Source: CAZJAD01 sp964543855
Lineage (GTDB): Bacteria; Electryoneota; RPQS01; DYHQ01
Direction: 5' to 3'
Length of the DNA stretch: 16,058 nt
Assembly: GCA_964543855.1 (NCBI GenBank)
Contig: CAZJAD010000049.1
Coordinates: 1-16,058, forward strand
Shown: piece after piece, positions 14,736 to 16,058 of the stretch
How positions within the stretch are numbered: position 1 is the first letter of the stretch
Layout: each line of letters starts with the position of its first letter
Notes under the pieces: generated by a model
Told to the model about the DNA's origin: nothing
What the model saw: the letters and a program-made list of their open reading frames with translations, nothing else
Database searches by the model: none
Translations under genes and position numbers: made by a program

Positions 14736-15554
14736 TCAGTCCTTTTCGTGGGTCTTGCCGGCGACCGTCTCTCTCAAGCACCAGCGAGCGGCTCTCCTCA
14801 TCAATTCCCAATCGGAGCCTCTGTCATCGAGTTCATCGGCGACATCAACTCCGTCGCGGTCACTGTCCTCTTCGATTTCGGGATGAACTCCAATCAGAAA
14901 TACCCGCCCTTCACCATAATCGAACGCCAACATCATCGGCTGATTCACGCCGTCGTACTTTGCTAAGATGGCGACATTCGCGCCGGGATCAGGCAAAAGC
15001 ACCGGACCCCAATAATAGAGCATCCACGCGGAATCGGGTTCGGATTGCGTAATCACATGTGAAGTATCGCAGATGTTCACTTTGCACATGGCGTAATCGG
15101 GATATGGAACAATGGTATCCATCGGACCTCGGGCTGTGCCCTCAAACAGGCCCAGCGGCGTCATGGCGAGTTGATTCCCCTGCCAGTAAACGCGCTCACT
15201 GGCGAAGTAGGACCCGCCGCAAATCCCGACGTACCCTCCTCCATTGCGGAGAAAATCCCTGATGTTCTCCTTTCCTTTGGCAGAGATGTCCTGAGAATAC
15301 TGGTACATGTCTCCACCCGGAACACACAACAGACGGAAGCTATCCAACCCCGCATCGTTGAGATAATCCGCATCAACAGACACCACAGAGTAGCCCATCC
15401 ATTGAAACATCTCTCTGGCCGCCACGATAGACTTGTCCCAACAGCCTCGATCAGAATACAGAGCGACAACGCCGCTCCTTTCGACAGCTTTTTGACTCTG
15501 GCAACTGATGACCAGTAACAGCACCAAGAAACAAGACAGGCTTCTAAGGCTCAT
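14736..15554 (-). CDS. BPL_N-domain (glutaminase-fold) lipoprotein
   Basis: A 272-residue protein with a lipoprotein signal peptide: a hydrophobic core, then VISC with Cys18 as the likely lipidated residue. The rest resembles the biotin-protein-ligase N-terminal (BPL_N) domain, a class I glutamine-amidotransferase fold. It includes VVALYSDRGCWDKS, LLCVPGGDMYQYSQDI, the nucleophile elbow GGGYVGICGGSYFASE (Cys112) and FLIGVHPEIEEDSD, which offers the His and Glu of a triad. No biotin-transferring domain is attached, so it is not a biotin ligase. The acidic tail DSDRDGVDVADELDD resembles a calcium-binding loop, possibly by chance. GGGAGA precedes the ATG by 8 nt. It lies upstream of the catalase on the same strand but 153 bp away, so co-transcription is unsure. 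The enzymatic role of stand-alone members is not established. Confidence 0.78.
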   Translation of the reverse strand: MSLRSLSCFLVLLLVISCQSQKAVERSGVVALYSDRGCWDKSIVAAREMFQWMGYSVVSVDADYLNDAGLDSFRLLCVPGGDMYQYSQDISAKGKENIRDFLRNGGGYVGICGGSYFASERVYWQGNQLAMTPLGLFEGTARGPMDTIVPYPDYAMCKVNICDTSHVITQSEPDSAWMLYYWGPVLLPDPGANVAILAKYDGVNQPMMLAFDYGEGRVFLIGVHPEIEEDSDRDGVDVADELDDRGSDWELMRRAARWCLRETVAGKTHEKD

Positions 15555-15864
15555 GATGAATTTCTCCCAGATGTGCGAGAAAATCGCGTCGTCTCCGCAA
15601 CGACCCTATCCTTTCACGCTGCCCAGAGTAAGACCGGAGACACGCCAGCACGCGCATCCGTCGATGAGCGTTTCTCTGTCGGCACCATCTCGCACGATGC
15701 CCGCCATTTTTCCGATTAGCCTCGCCGCAGGCATAATCAGAAGGAGCTGCCCCCAGAACAAACGGAGGAAGGGGTTCATGCCAAGCCTTTGAAACTTGAA
15801 ACCGAGTTGCCCGAGATAGACCGACATGGGGCTCAGTCGACATGGTAACAAGTTCGTCGGCTAA
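15555..15864. other. Stretch without a convincing gene
   Basis: About 310 bases between the lipoprotein gene and the integrase fragment. Open frames on the - strand (for example 15606-15851 and 15544-16011) have atypical, Arg/Pro/Trp-rich translations with no family I recognise. The second also runs antisense through the integrase fragment. A 7-bp inverted repeat, GTCTCCG (15591-15597) and CGGAGAC (15635-15641), is visible but weak. The promoter of the lipoprotein gene should lie in its first ~100 bases. The remainder may be a dispersed non-coding repeat or eroded integrase DNA. Confidence 0.5.
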
Positions 15865-16047
15865 AGTCAAGCGACCCTTGCCTGTCATCTGGCTGCAAAG
15901 GGTGTCGACATCTACACGGTAAGCAAGCTGCTGGGACACAGCAGTGTCAGAATCACCGAGAGACACTATCTGGCCTTGGACCCTGACCATGTGCGGGAAG
16001 CCATCAATCATCTCAACTTCGACTTCCCCTCTGACACAGATGGCTAG
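15865..16047 (+). pseudogene. C-terminal fragment of a tyrosine recombinase/integrase
   Basis: After a stop at 15862-15864 this frame reads 60 codons that match the end of phage-type tyrosine integrases: ATLACHLAAKGVDIYTVSKL, then LGHSSVRITERHYLALDPDH, then VREAINHLNFDFPSDTDG and TAG. The LGHSS box and the catalytic tyrosine of ERHYLAL are intact. The HxLRHT arginine box, the rest of the catalytic domain and the N-terminal core-binding domain are missing, and there is no start codon or ribosome binding site. It is therefore a truncated, dead relic. It lies on the strand opposite the neighbouring lipoprotein gene. Confidence 0.8.
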
Positions 16048-16058
16048 CGCCTAGACAG

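Noticed and set aside
15606..15851. 81-residue open frame on - (contains MNPFLRLFWGQLLLIMPAAR)
   Set aside because: No ribosome binding site and no recognised family; the single hydrophobic patch is not enough to call a gene, though I cannot exclude a small membrane protein.
15544..16011. 155-residue open frame on - across the integrase fragment
   Set aside because: It runs antisense through the clear integrase coding remnant and its translation is Arg-rich with no recognisable domain.
1..16058. CRISPR array, tRNA or rRNA genes, complete insertion sequence
   Set aside because: No regularly spaced repeats, no cloverleaf or rRNA-like stretches, and no transposase coding sequence were seen on either strand by eye.

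Overview
This window looks like chromosomal sequence from a Gram-negative bacterium of moderate GC content that I cannot place taxonomically. An export-type (Blc-like) lipocalin, a lipoprotein and a signal-peptide protease point to a cell with a periplasm. The scattered gene order, uncommon domain fusions and a 100-N scaffold gap fit an assembled genome from a poorly sampled lineage; that is inference. There are no rRNA, tRNA or CRISPR features that I can see.

Left half (1-8699, all on +): the C-terminal two thirds or more of an SLC12-type cation-chloride/amino-acid cotransporter, cut by the window edge. It is followed by a decayed tyrosine-integrase tail and a strong intrinsic terminator. 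After a 100-N gap comes a glutamate dehydrogenase whose first ~25-30 codons are lost in the gap. Then, beyond a hairpin, come two overlapping genes for related PEP-synthase-like proteins. Both have the ATP-grasp domain of PEP synthase/pyruvate phosphate dikinase (PPDK_N) but lack the phospho-histidine and PEP-binding domains, and both carry the same extra C-terminal block around a GRWGS motif. The second, of 1062 residues, also has an N-terminal GAF-like sensor and a C-terminal Pol-beta-type nucleotidyltransferase. This pair is the most interesting part of the window.

Right half (8680-15554, all on -), in transcription order: a BPL_N/glutaminase-fold lipoprotein; a monofunctional heme catalase; a lipocalin whose start overlaps the catalase stop; a CNNM/CorC-type membrane protein with CBS domains; a gene graveyard holding the tail of a GT-B glycosyltransferase and an ArnT-like membrane glycosyltransferase with its middle deleted; an exported trypsin-like protease; and a calcineurin-like metallophosphoesterase. 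The phosphoesterase converges on, and overlaps, the end of the 1062-residue gene.

The far right (15555-16058) holds about 310 bases with no convincing gene and then a truncated tyrosine-integrase C-terminus on +. Its last ~54 bases are clearly related to the integrase-like tail at 2083-2138. The block between the two is therefore flanked by same-orientation integrase remnants, which suggests past mobile-element activity.
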